Below are positions 22,960-32,952 of a DNA stretch of 64,000 nucleotides, piece by piece (positions within the stretch are counted from its first letter, which is position 1; the number at the start of each line of letters is the position of its first letter). This stretch comes from Mytilus trossulus. Its lineage: Eukaryota > Mollusca > Bivalvia > Mytilida > Mytilidae. The stretch covers positions 13,654,195 through 13,718,194 of the forward strand of contig NC_086384.1 of assembly GCF_036588685.1 (NCBI RefSeq), given 5' to 3'. Below the pieces are notes generated by a model that saw only the letters and a list, made by a program, of their open reading frames with translations, made no database searches and had not been told where the DNA came from. Both the position numbers and the translations under genes were made by a program.

Positions 22960-23690
22960 TCGGCTGCACACAATTTTAGCATCACAGCCTAATTGATCAG
23001 TGGTCGTAATAATGTTATTGCTGACGCCGCGTCAAGACTTTATGAACCAGGACAATTATCTAGGCTTTATGACAAATTTGTGAGCCACTTATTTTATTTA
23101 CCATTTACGACTATCGAGGTACTAAATCACATATTTCTTGACTTTTTTAATGCCAGATGGAGAAACAATGGTAACACAATTGTTGCAGAACAGCGTGGTT
23201 CGCTGGAAAAGCGAGGGGTGGGCTAGTTTAACTTCAGGAACTTACCGTATCCATCTCAAGCCAAAGTATGACCTTAAACCAGTGCCATGCACTACCAAAA
23301 CTGTAGAACTTTACATTGCTTTTCTTGTGGATGTGAAAAACTTTGCATTTAGCTCGATACTATCGTATTTGAACATTATTTCTGTTCTGTATAAATCGCA
23401 CGACAAACCGGACCCTATTGCAAGCTGTTGGAATGTCGGATATTTTCTAACTGGTGTCAAACGGGAACCTGGTACCAGTCAAAATTGTAACACATCTGTT
23501 ACGCCAGAACTGTTGTTAAGATTTAAGTCTTGAATGGCATAATAATGTTGTTTTGGGCTGCTTGCCTTACAGGTTTTCTTACTTCAACACTGGTTTTCTT
23601 TTCAGCACAGGTTTCTGATATAATAATCCAACAGTCTTATCTTTCTGAAAATTTTGTGAACGAATTTTCATGTTAAAAAAGTCCACAAAA
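22960..23690 (+). mobile_element. DIRS-like retroelement relict (RNase H end, tyrosine recombinase start)
   Basis: ISGRNNVIADAASRL near 22998-23042 is an RNase H C-terminal signature. About 130 bases on, in another frame, come SGTYRIHLKPKYDLKPVPCT and ILSYLNIISVLYKSHDKPDP, then a GVKREPGTS motif, resembling the N-terminal SAM-like domain of DIRS/Ngaro tyrosine recombinases. A further frame change leads to LFWAACLTGFLTS at about 23550, the start of the catalytic domain. The catalytic R...HxxR...Y set is missing. It lies immediately downstream of the truncated gene. Confidence 0.65.
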
Positions 23691-23800
23691 ACACTGAACT
23701 CCGAGGAAAATTCAAAACGGAAAGCCCCTAATCAAATGGCAAAATCAAATGTTAAAACACATCAAACAAATGGACAACAACTGTCATGATGTGATTAATA
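23690..23800 (-). repeat. dispersed family I copy
   Basis: 'gaactccgaggaaaattcaa' and 'aaacacatcaaacaaatgga' are reverse family I markers in a well-preserved copy. Confidence 0.65.
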
Positions 23801-24105
23801 GTTGAACCTTTAATGGTCCTTATCAATTTTCAAATAAAAAAAAATAGTATTTGCTGAATTTTCAAGTATCCGAAAGGTCTGAAAAATTGATGTAGTGTAT
23901 AAATCTTGTAACAAATGCAATGAAGACATTAAATAATAAAATGAAAACTTACGCCAAAACTTAAGGTGCATTAGTAGCCAAAATTTCTATCAATAACCAT
24001 CGAATAAAATATGGTTTTTTTCTCGGTCAAACGTTATCTTAATTATAAACATGCTTTGCATCAATAATTTCAGTAACATTTAAATGATCAGAAAGTTTTA
24101 ACACA
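23801..24105. other. intergenic, no gene seen
   Basis: AT-rich spacer between two repeat copies. No frame or motif recognised. Confidence 0.4.
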
Positions 24106-24109
24106 TGAT

Positions 24110-24400
24110 TTTACGTGTAACCAAACATGAACGAAAAACAAATATGTAACCACCAATAAACGACGCCCTCTGAATTACAGGCTCTTGCTTTTGGACATGC
24201 ACATACATACAGAATGTAGCTTGTTTAAACATGTAAGCGGGATCACAAACCTACCTTTACCTTGGACATTGGTGTAACAGTACAGCAAAAGAACGAAGTA
24301 TAAAAACAAGTTGAAAAGTTTAAATCATCAGACGGATGCTAACAGAAATACATCTAACAAAACACAGAGTGACCGGTTCTTGTATACATCCAAACAACAA
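24110..24400 (+). repeat. dispersed family B, distal half
   Basis: 'catgaacgaaaaacaaatat', 'ctgaattacaggctcttgc' and 'taacagtacagcaaaagaac' follow the family order. It abuts the PLE family A copy at 24440. Confidence 0.6.
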
Positions 24401-24439
24401 TTAGACACTAAGTACAGAATGCAGGTATACTCATCTGTA

Positions 24440-24845
24440 TTCAACCTCTCCTTAAATTTTACGGACGCCATCACGAGTTGGTTGACCGTTATGGAATAAC
24501 CATTTCACAAATGATATCGGATATGTTCCTTACGTCGTAACTACAATCCCCTTCCCTTTCATGAATTTGACCTACCGAATTAGACTATTTACCGGATTTG
24601 TAATCACATAAGCAACACGACGGGTGCCGCATGTGGAGCAGGATCTGCTTACCCTTCCGGAGCACCTGAGATCACCCCTAGTTTTTGGTGGGGTTCGTGT
24701 TGTTTATTCTTTAGTTTTCTATGGTGTGTCATGTGTACTATTGTTTTTCTGTTTGTCTTTTTCTTTTTTAGCCAAGGCGTTGTCAGTTTGTTTTAGATTT
24801 ATGAGTTTGACTGTCCCTTTGGTATCTTTCGTCCCTCTTTTAAAT
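24440..24845 (+). mobile_element. PLE family A 3' end, young copy
   Basis: It opens inside the RT C-terminus (frame KFYGRHHELVDRYGITISQM, with the TAA at about 24540) and runs through CTTCCGGAGCACCTGAGATC to 'cgtccctctttt'. It is almost identical to the copy at 30770-31075 over the tail, so both inserted recently. A 78-codon frame over the tail recurs in several copies but is best seen as non-coding. Confidence 0.75.
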
Positions 24846-25324
24846 ATCCTTCGAAAATAATCAAAATGGCAAAAATACCAAACTGCGAGGACAATTCAGA
24901 TCGGAAAGTCATTTATAAAATGGCAAATGTTCAAACAAAAAATTTCGAAAATACTTGAAAGAGTTGTACTCAATTGTATATAGAATGCAAATCAATCTAG
25001 AATGCACAATTACACAAGTTTGACGTGAGAAAGTCTATACGTTACAAATCTGAAATAAGTTTTTATGGACAGACCAACCCATGCATCGTTGTAAAAAAAA
25101 AGCCGAAAAAGAGATAGTCATTCTTCACATGTACTTGTAAGTTTTATATCATTTTAACATTCTGGCACTTACATACCAAGCATAATAATTCTATTAACGT
25201 ATCCGTCTATTTGTTTGATACCTAGCTGGTAGGAAAACTGACTTCATAACGTAAAACTACCGTAGGTTACTTTGAAAAATACGTTATATTTTAAATTTAC
25301 TATAAACATTTGCATATTCTTAAA

Positions 25325-25380
25325 CTTTATCATCGTCATCATCATCAGCATCATCATCATCATCATCATTATTATCATCG
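25325..25380. repeat. (ATC)n microsatellite
   Basis: An interrupted ATC/CAT repeat. It produces artefactual poly-Ile and poly-Met frames on both strands. Confidence 0.8.
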
Positions 25381-25402
25381 TGCTGAAAGCTGAAGTAGTA
25401 CT

Positions 25403-25560
25403 TCTAGTTACAGCCGATTGCATTGAGTGTGTAGGCAAAAGCAATATATTTAGTTAGCGTGCTTACTAGTTGAACTGTGAATTAATTATAAGGTTATGTA
25501 CACTACTCTCCTTAGAAGTCGCGTTGACTCTATATTTCTTTAATAAAGTAGGTAGATTAG
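25403..25560. repeat. family H foldback, single arm
   Basis: 'gccgattgcattgagtgtgt' through 'ttagttagcgtgcttactag' matches the left arm of the palindrome at 62305-62575 in kinesin intron 13. Only one arm is clear here. Confidence 0.55.
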
Positions 25561-25895
25561 AGGTTTAACATGTTTGATTAAAAACAATAATTTCATAAAT
25601 TGTAAATCTCGTCAGAAGTATAAAGTTAAAATATCATAAAGTACACGTTTACATATTATATGTAAATGTATTTCTTGGCCGGCATTCAATGAGTGACTTT
25701 CCAATGGTTTAAATCAAGGTAAATTTATCATTTAATTTTAAAAATCAAATCCGTGTGGGTATGTATCTGTGTTTGTGATATCTGTGGGTATAGGTTAGGT
25801 TTCACTTTTATGATATTTTCCTAGTTTAAGTCTGATCATTATGATCGTTAAATATTGTTATGTGTAATTAGTCACGAGATTTCCATGTTCATTAA

Positions 25896-26580
25896 AGGAG
25901 CACTAGCTACGATATATATAAAAAAATAAAGTATGATTTTTTTTTAGATTAATCATTAATTGAATTGGAATAGTGAAATAATAATTTGCTTTTAGCAATC
26001 AATTTGCTTTAATTTTGTTGAAATAAGCGATTATACATAATTTTTGACTGATTCACTTGCAAGTGAATACGTCATCATCATTCTTACCGGTATTCATGTG
26101 AACTTCAATTTAACCCCCTAGCTAGAGACTGACAACGCATGCATTGTACGTGAACTGGTTATTTAAAGAAAAAAAATGTCAACAATGAAAGTAAAACTAC
26201 GGTAAATCATTTGATTACTAATTCGATCCACATAAATCATTCTTATACGGTTAAAAACAATAAGAAACTTATATTTTTAATCTATAAATTCAAATCAAAC
26301 AGATCTATAAAAATCCAATTGCACGTGTTGGTTTAACCTATTCATATCTTTATTTGTGTTTACATCGCTTATATGGTCATCTGAGGTCAAATCGATAGTT
26401 AATTAGATGGCATCTGGATTTTAATACACACGAAACGAACCTACATATCATCTACCCCATGCTCTGTAAACTGTTTATTTTAAACGTTTGATAGATTGGA
26501 TAAATGTTTTACATTGTTAATAATCAAATGTCAGAATTTGAGTCAAATTGGTGACCATGAATTTGACAGCTAGTGCCCCT
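25896..26580. mobile_element. TTAA-flanked TIR element (piggyBac-like, non-autonomous)
   Basis: The terminal repeats AGGAGCACTAGCT (left) and AGCTAGTGCCCCT (right, the reverse complement with one change) are flanked by TTAA at 25892-25895 and 26581-26584. TTAA duplication is the signature of piggyBac-type transposition. The paralogous site in unit 3 (about 19360-19375) lacks the insert. There is no transposase frame; it is 685 bp. Confidence 0.75.
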
Positions 26581-26584
26581 TTAA

Positions 26585-27640
26585 GTATTAACTACTGTAA
26601 TAATGGGCTTCTTTGACTGATCCGTTGAAATAACATGCAGTGCTGGAACTTATTTTTTTCATGTATTTCGGCAAATGAAGCATTACATGGTAACATTTTG
26701 ATGTATATGATAGAAATGTGTTTAATTTGTGTCGAGTAGTTTTAAAACGCCTATTTGAAACAAATTTCAAATGTATCCTGTATTGTGTTATAAAGTTATA
26801 TATATATAAGTTTAAACAAACACGTTAAGTTGCTAAGATAAACATCCGTTTTTTATTATTTGTTATTTGTTCTTTTTTATATATAACTTCCATATTGATT
26901 AAATGCAGCTTTTCACCTTTATGTAATTTAAAGTTTGATTTATATTGTTAAATGATCCATGTCCCTATCCTTGATAATGCGTGAAGCATAACAGTTTACA
27001 AATAAACAACTTAAATTATACATTCAAATACGATGGAATGGTTTTAACGATGCACAACTTATAAAATCAATGAATTTGTATTATTTTAATTTTGACTTCC
27101 AATACCCTTTTTGTATATATGTACATGTCAATTTATGCAATACGAATAGTGTCTTATTCAAATAAGCGACGCCTTATGTAAAATATTTGTAGTTAAATAG
27201 TTATACACCTATCGTCACTACTAGGTGACACTTAAATATCCGTTAACTTATGGGAAATTTGCTATCTAAAAACTTTTAAATTGGTAAGTGTTTAATATTA
27301 TCTTTTATGTTTTAGTAATATTTCATAAACTTACTTTGAATTCACGTACTGTGGATTCATTTATTTTCGTGGGTACCAATTTTTGTGGATTGTGGAAAAC
27401 TGAGATATTCGTTGATAGTTAATTTCGTGGTTTTTGCAACATCTTCAATCATTCTTTTGAAAAATATGTAATTCGTTTAATATTTGAATTCGCGGTTCTC
27501 TTGTTCTCACGAAATCCACGAAAATTAGTATCCAACGAATATTAATGAATCCACAGTATTACATATTAAATCTACTTTCAGAACTTATCATATGACCTCT
27601 TGTGACTTTTATTACGTATGTAGTATTGATACTGTTTTAT
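26585..27640 (+). repeat. segmental duplication, unit 4 upstream (matches 19.4-21.35 kb)
   Basis: Collinear with unit 3: 'tgatccgttgaaataacatg', 'gatagaaatgtgttt', 'gataaacatcc', 'catgtccctatccttgataa', and 'atgacctcttgtgac' after the MITE. It lacks the tandem 180-bp duplication and the TIR/PLE insert found in unit 3. Confidence 0.8.
27349..27556. mobile_element. TA-flanked MITE
   Basis: The inverted ends CTGTGGATTCATTTATTTTC and 'gaatattaatgaatccacag' are flanked by TA. The unit 3 paralogue reads 'ttacgtattacat' at the same position, an exact empty site with a single TA. It is 208 bp, a Tc1/mariner-type derivative by its target duplication. Confidence 0.85.
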
Positions 27641-27689
27641 ATATTATGTATATGATCCAGACAGTCTTGATGTAAGTTTATATGCTATT

Positions 27690-27785
27690 TATTTTGTTTT
27701 GAGCGTCACTGATGAGTCTCATGTAGACGAAACGCTCGTCTGGCGTACTAAATTATAATCCTGGTACCTTTAATAACTAATTAGG
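27690..27785 (-). repeat. dispersed family C copy
   Basis: 'gagcgtcactgatgagtctc' then 'gtagacgaaacgctcgtctg' and TAAATTATAATCCTGGTACC is the reverse complement of the family at 9.3-9.7 kb. Confidence 0.65.
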
Positions 27786-27839
27786 GGACAAGCATAAATA
27801 CTCGTGCATTTTTCTTTGAAACTTTTATTCATTTAGAAT

Positions 27840-29320
27840 ATTTAAAGTTCTAAATGAAAATGGTTCTTCCTTAGTGATATAACTGAGTATTGTGGAAGTC
27901 TTTCTGTTCTTAATTGGAATTTTAACAAGACAGTAACAATCAAAGACAAAGACTCACAAAACCAAAGGACATTTACGTCAACAGTTATAAATAATAAATA
28001 AGAAAAACCACGAACTCCACTAAAAACCGGGAGTGAAATGAGGTGCTCCGGAAGGGTAAACACTTCCTGAACCGTATACTGCATCCGTCGTGTTATTTCT
28101 TTGTTCAATTCGGTATTGATGGAAGGTTGTTATGACTGAGGAAGAATATCAGAAATGATTTCTGACACACTTTTGTCATAATGGCCAATCAGCTCATGAT
28201 GGCGATCGTAAAATTTCTTGAGTGGTAACCTTAATTTGATTGATTCATAGCCCTGTCTTAGCAACCTTTGAAAAAGCGGTATCCCTCGTTCAACAAAATC
28301 AACTTACTTTGAGCTAGCTTTAGAGTAACGTTTCAGTTGAGACACATATATTTTATGTATACATATGCTGGTGCCGCTGGGATGTTGCTACACTGAAATG
28401 GAAAGTTGACTATAGAAAAATTAAAATCATCGCGTGTGTCATAAATTTTGGTATTCACCACCTACCATCAGTAGCCATTTCTAGAAAAAGTTCTAAATAT
28501 GAAGCAGATGTATCTGTGACGGTAGTATCTTTAATTGCAAGTTCACTTGTATATATTAAATGAAAGTGATCACTGAATCTATTATTATTAAGAGACAGTA
28601 CATTATCAATATACCGAAAGGTGAAATTAAAAAAACTGGGCTAATTCCTTTTCTCCTTTCTGTACAAGCCCTTGGATAAATTCAGCTTCATAGGAATATA
28701 AAATCAAATCTGCAAGTAGAGGAGCGCAATTGGTACCCATTGGGATTCCAATAGTCTGTTGGAAGACCAAACCTCCAAATTCAACAAATATGTTGTCAAT
28801 TAAGTCCAGAATGGCAGTGACATCCTCTTCTGTATATTTTTCCCTTGATTCGGTATGGTTTTTCACAAAGTAAGCTGAATTTTAGTATGTGGATAGTGGT
28901 ATAAAGAGTTGAAAATCAAAGGTTATAATGTTTTAATGATTGAGATTATAAATTCACCAATAACTCTTTGTAATTATTCAGTATCCACATTTGATTAAAA
29001 ACAATATTGTTTGAGGCTCTGTCAGATGGAACGACAACATATTTGTCATGGAGGCAAGACAACTCCTATATGACCTGAGGGTCTTTAAAGATGAGAGGAG
29101 CTTTGGTGCTCATTGACCCTTTAAGCTTACTTACTCTAATCTGAATCAATGACCTTACTGATTTTACCCACTCCGAAAGAGTGCCAACCTCAACCTTTTC
29201 TCTTTTTGTCCATTATTTTGAATAGCCCTCAACAGAATACATTAGTAGTTTGAAGTTCTGCTTCCAATTGATTGTATATATTAAATGAAAGTGATCACTG
29301 AATCTATTATTATTAATAGT
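27840..29320 (-). mobile_element. Penelope-like retroelement, RT relict with its 3' tail
   Basis: This is the longest PLE copy. Reading in reverse: SEWVKSVRSLIQIR (about 29190), LHDKYVVVPSDRASNNIVF (about 29030), then an internal deletion to NQMWIL. VFQQTIGIPMGTNCAPLLAD (28710-28770) is a conserved RT motif. After a one-base frameshift in a T run near 28630 come FRYIDNVLSLNNNRFSDHFH, SASYLELFLEM and KKFYDRHHELIGHY, with the stop at about 28130. The catalytic YIDD box reads YIDN, so the RT is dead. The tail (27840-28110) has CTTCCGGAGCACCTCATTTC, tying the abundant family A tail to this RT. No GIY-YIG endonuclease frame was seen. Confidence 0.85.
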
Positions 29321-29439
29321 ATGTGCTCTCTGTATGTTAAGATCAACCTCAAAACGAGTTTTTCATTTCAGAAATAATAGTAAGTCATACAATTTGTATC
29401 TTTATGTATATATGTATGTATTTACATAAAACGGAGATA

Positions 29440-29800
29440 CATCAATGGAACAGTTACGGTTTGAAAAGAAAAAAACAAAAGCATTGAAATTTTTATAATG
29501 TCAAGCTCTTAACCTAAATTATTTTGAATGAACTATACAGAAAGTTTCAATACCTCTAAAAAAGACACGAAGGTATGAACTATGATTACTATTGCCATCG
29601 TTCATAAACCACATTTACGGAAAATATACTTCATTAATTATCCTCCATATACTATAGACATTTCATCATTGTTGTAAAAACATTGTATAGTTTGTATAAA
29701 AGCGTCTTAATTTTTAAAACTTTTCAGACGGATGAGTTGGAATTTATTTGGTAGTTTTTGCTTTATTATCTAAGAACCATACAATGAACTTATTAATATA
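29440..29800 (+). repeat. unit 4 duplication, continued after the PLE
   Basis: 'aaacaaaagcattgaaattt', 'aatgtcaagctcttaacc' and 'tatacagaaagtttcaa' are collinear with 21445-21565. The PLE and its neighbours therefore landed inside the duplicated upstream region. No gene. Confidence 0.65.
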
Positions 29801-29955
29801 GAAGGGATACCAAATAGATATTCAAACTAACAAGTCGATAACAAACTGAAAATACCATGGCAACATCAAATACAACGAAAAGACAACCAGTACACAACAT
29901 AAAAAAAAACAAGTAAAACTAACGACTAACGAACACGAATAATACAAACAACAAG
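29800..29955 (-). mobile_element. PLE family A tail, partial
   Basis: 'gaagggataccaaatagata', 'aataccatggcaacatcaaa' and 'acgaacacgaata' follow the reversed tail in order at moderate identity. Confidence 0.5.
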
Positions 29956-30335
29956 AGTCAAGTTATATTAACATGCACGTCTACTATTATAAATAGGCAT
30001 TTTAAAATAGTCCTTATTTTAATACAAACATTGATGTATTTCAAAGAGACAGCTGCAGCTCTGAATTGCAGTACGACTCCTGGTTAGACACTACATACGT
30101 TGACAAATACGATATGTCTGTGTTACCTCTCTAGCGACATGTTTTCGCAGTCTTAATCTTTAAAGAAGATAGAATAGTCATATGATCTATAAGTCCTATA
30201 ATTTGACCGATGGTTGCCTTTAACCGATTGTAAATTTCTTGAATGTGGATTTACATGACGGATGATGCATGCATATCAGAGGACGCGTCTGGAAAATTAT
30301 CAACCTGGTACCTTTTAATAGCTATTATTTGTGTG
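29956..30335. other. intergenic, short family C fragment
   Basis: No gene. About 30270-30325 holds 'gaggacgcgtctgg' and 'caacctggtaccttttaat', a diverged family C end. Confidence 0.4.
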
Positions 30336-30339
30336 TTTC

Positions 30340-30770
30340 TCTGTCCTATATGTTCCCCTATTAGCTTGTATTGTAGTCCTTTCATGTAAGGTTGTCATTT
30401 AAATGTGCTTTTTAACATTGCCATAAAAGCGGGAGGGTTTGGCTAGCCACAAAACCAGGTTCAATCCCCCATTTTTTTTCTTACAAAATGTCCTGTATCA
30501 AGTCAGGAAAATGGTCATTGTTTAGTTCGTTTCTGTGTGTGATACATTTTATTGTTGTATTTCTGTTGTGTCGTGTCCTCCACTTATATTTGATGTGTTT
30601 CCCTCAGTTCTAATGTATAGCCTGGATTTGATTTTTTTTCTCGGTCTATTTATGAATTTCGAACAGCGGTATACTAATGTTGCCTTTATTTACCTTGTCG
30701 ATGCAGCCGGTATCGCTTCTTTTGGAATTCATGCATATCCCTTAGATTTTGTTTTATATTTTACATATAT
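30340..30770 (+). repeat. dispersed family J (related to family I)
   Basis: 'gcgggagggtttggctagcc' and CCAGGTTCAATCCCCCATTT, then 'gaatttcgaacagcggtata'. It shares the 'caggttcaatcc' and 'tcaagtcagga' core with family I. It lies about 0.5 kb upstream of the gene at 31270. The 92-codon frame here is not credible as a protein. Confidence 0.55.
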
Positions 30771-31075
30771 AAAAGAGGGACGAAAGACACCAAAGGGACA
30801 GTCAAACTCGTAAATCTAAAACAAACTGACAACGCCATGGCTAAAAATGAAAAAGACAAACAGAAAAACAATAGTACACATGACACAACATAGAAAACTA
30901 AAGAATAAACAACACGAACCCCACCAAAAACTAGGGGTGATCTCAGGTGCTCCGGAAGGGTAAGCAGATCCTGCTCCACATGCGGCACCCGTCGTGTTGC
31001 TTATGTGATTACAAATCCGGTAAATAGTCTAATTCGGTAGGTCAAATTCATGAAAGGGAAGGGGACGTTTGAGTC
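30770..31075 (-). mobile_element. PLE family A 3' tail, young copy
   Basis: AAAGAGGGACGAAAGACACC to 'gaacatagt': the reverse complement of the tail at 24540-24845, with nearly identical sequence through GATCTCAGGTGCTCCGGAAG. It ends about 200 bases before the start codon of the gene at 31270 and may lie in that gene's promoter or 5' intron. Confidence 0.75.
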
Positions 31076-31269
31076 TATTTATGAGATTTGAACATAGTTA
31101 AACTACTATTACCTGAATGTATATACTGGTTGGTTAGACACTCTGCGGGCAAAATAAAAATAAAAATACATTCAATTGATCCTCCACATCGGATTGTCAC
31201 TTATTCTCCTATTCACTTGTCAGTACTATTTAAACATTAAATAAAATAAATCTTTCATATTTTTCAGAA

Positions 31270-32952
31270 ATGACGACAAATCATCAATTTTGCAGTATAT
31301 GTGACCAACGCCATCTCACTAAGCCTTCAACTGACTGGTGTTCCGAATGTAACCAAGCTATATGTACCGAATGTAAAGATCTCCATGCAATTATTAAAGC
31401 TTTACAACATCATCCTTTAATACCAATAGCAAACTACCTATCTCTTGGTACCTCTTTTTCTTTAGTTGAGGGACATTGTTCCTTACACGACGACAAATAT
31501 CAATTGTTTTGTCAATCACATGACTGTTTCCTCTGTCTTACGTGTTTAGAAGAACACATGACTTGTGAGAATGTGATTCGTATCAGTAAGGTAACCAAAG
31601 ATGTAAAAACGTCTGAAAATGTTATAGAAGCTAAGAAGGGTGTATCGGAGATTGTACTAAAGTTTTCGAAATTACAAAGTCAGATTGAAGATAACTTAAG
31701 GGATATCAAGACACAGAAAGAATCAGTACTTCGAGAAATAACTCAGATTAGAGAAAAGATGAATAACCATCTGAATCAAATTGAAAGCGCTTTGAAAACA
31801 GAACTATGTGAAATAATGGATGATCAGTGCCTCCGTAATATTGAAATGACTTTACAAGAGGTTATAAAGGAGAAAGCGAATGTTGAACATTTCCATCAGC
31901 AAGTGGAAGACCTCTATAAATATGGATCAGATCTACAAACGTTCTTTGGCTTGCAAAAGATAATTGCAAAAACTGCCACCGCAAATCAGTACTTGCAGAC
32001 ATTCGCGGACGATGGTAGAGCAGATCAAGTGACATTTACCTGTAAAATTAATAAGCAAATATCAGACTTTTTTGAAGATGTAAAGAGTTTTGGATCAATT
32101 CAATTACAGGAAATTCCGAGTCAGATTACATTGGAAACTGCAAAGGATAAAGATGCACAGTTGGTTGGTTCGGGTAACAAATCTATAAGTGATATCAAAC
32201 TCAGTTTGGTTAATACTATCAATTTAAGTGGAGAATTTACTGGATGTTGTATTCTCCCAGATGAAAAGATTGTGCTTTGTGATTGTAAAAATAACAGTGA
32301 CTGTATACAATTATTGCATCCACATGGAGAACTCATTTTTAAAATCCCCACAGCATCCAGCTTTCATTCAGATGTTACATATATTGATAACCAAATCGTA
32401 GCTGTATCATCAGATGTCCAACAGCAAGTACATGTCATAAACGTGGATACAAAATCCATAAGATCCATGCCAACCCCTGATTCATGTTATGGAACAACGC
32501 ACAAAGAGGGATCACTGCTATGTTGTATTCAAGGGAAAGGCATCCAAAGTATCAATCTTGGAAGTGAGAAAAGTACTACGATTGTAAACTGTAATCTGAG
32601 TCCATTGTCTTCTATTACTTTTGTCGACAAAAGAATATTTTATACTAATCAAAAAAGAAATAGTGTGACTTGCTGTGATATGGACACGGGTAATATTATC
32701 TGGACATTTAGAAACGCATCTGTTGTGAAGGATTTTCGTAGAATTGCAGTTGACAATGTTGGAAATGTTTACATTGCTTGTTACAGTCAAAATAAACTCG
32801 TTGTATTGTCTGCCGACGGACAACATCATAGGCAACTGCTATCGGAAAAAGATGGACTTCTTAAACCTTATGCTATTTGTTATGACAAAACCAAAAATCG
32901 TCTCCTGATTTTTAATCGAAAAAATACCGGGTTTTTGTTTGATGTGTCATAA
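31270..32952 (+). CDS. B-box zinc finger / coiled-coil / NHL-like propeller protein, copy 3 (RING-less TRIM-like)
   Basis: This is a 560-residue protein in one exon. The ATG lies two bases after a 'tatttttcag' acceptor, as in the other two copies, implying a 5' non-coding exon. B-box 1-type finger: C8, C11, C24, C27, C32, C35, H39. B-box 2: C70-x2-H73, C81, H84, C89-x2-C92, H96, C99. The coiled coil spans about 112-240 (for example EDNLRDIKTQKESVLREITQ). The propeller spans about 310-560, with TGCCILPDEKIVLCD, VDNVGNVYIACYSQNK and LLKPYAICYDK as blade elements. There is no RING. The N-terminal two-thirds is very close to the truncated copy at 21709; the C-terminal part is closer to the pseudogene in places (CCIQGKGIQ versus CCIQGNGIQ). 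The role is probably as a cytoplasmic, self-associating binding or scaffold protein, and innate immunity is the usual suggestion for this expanded family. Confidence 0.94.
   Translation: MTTNHQFCSICDQRHLTKPSTDWCSECNQAICTECKDLHAIIKALQHHPLIPIANYLSLGTSFSLVEGHCSLHDDKYQLFCQSHDCFLCLTCLEEHMTCENVIRISKVTKDVKTSENVIEAKKGVSEIVLKFSKLQSQIEDNLRDIKTQKESVLREITQIREKMNNHLNQIESALKTELCEIMDDQCLRNIEMTLQEVIKEKANVEHFHQQVEDLYKYGSDLQTFFGLQKIIAKTATANQYLQTFADDGRADQVTFTCKINKQISDFFEDVKSFGSIQLQEIPSQITLETAKDKDAQLVGSGNKSISDIKLSLVNTINLSGEFTGCCILPDEKIVLCDCKNNSDCIQLLHPHGELIFKIPTASSFHSDVTYIDNQIVAVSSDVQQQVHVINVDTKSIRSMPTPDSCYGTTHKEGSLLCCIQGKGIQSINLGSEKSTTIVNCNLSPLSSITFVDKRIFYTNQKRNSVTCCDMDTGNIIWTFRNASVVKDFRRIAVDNVGNVYIACYSQNKLVVLSADGQHHRQLLSEKDGLLKPYAICYDKTKNRLLIFNRKNTGFLFDVS

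Noticed and set aside
25244-25457. Poly-Met and poly-Ile frames on both strands
   Set aside because: Produced by the (ATC)n microsatellite.
30761-30988. 75-codon minus-strand protein, also seen at 24624-24860 and 18505-18747
   Set aside because: It recurs only because it lies in the PLE family A tail; copies with stops are common and the composition is hydrophobic low-complexity.
32121-32835. Antisense frames across the B-box gene
   Set aside because: Shadows of the 560-codon coding frame.
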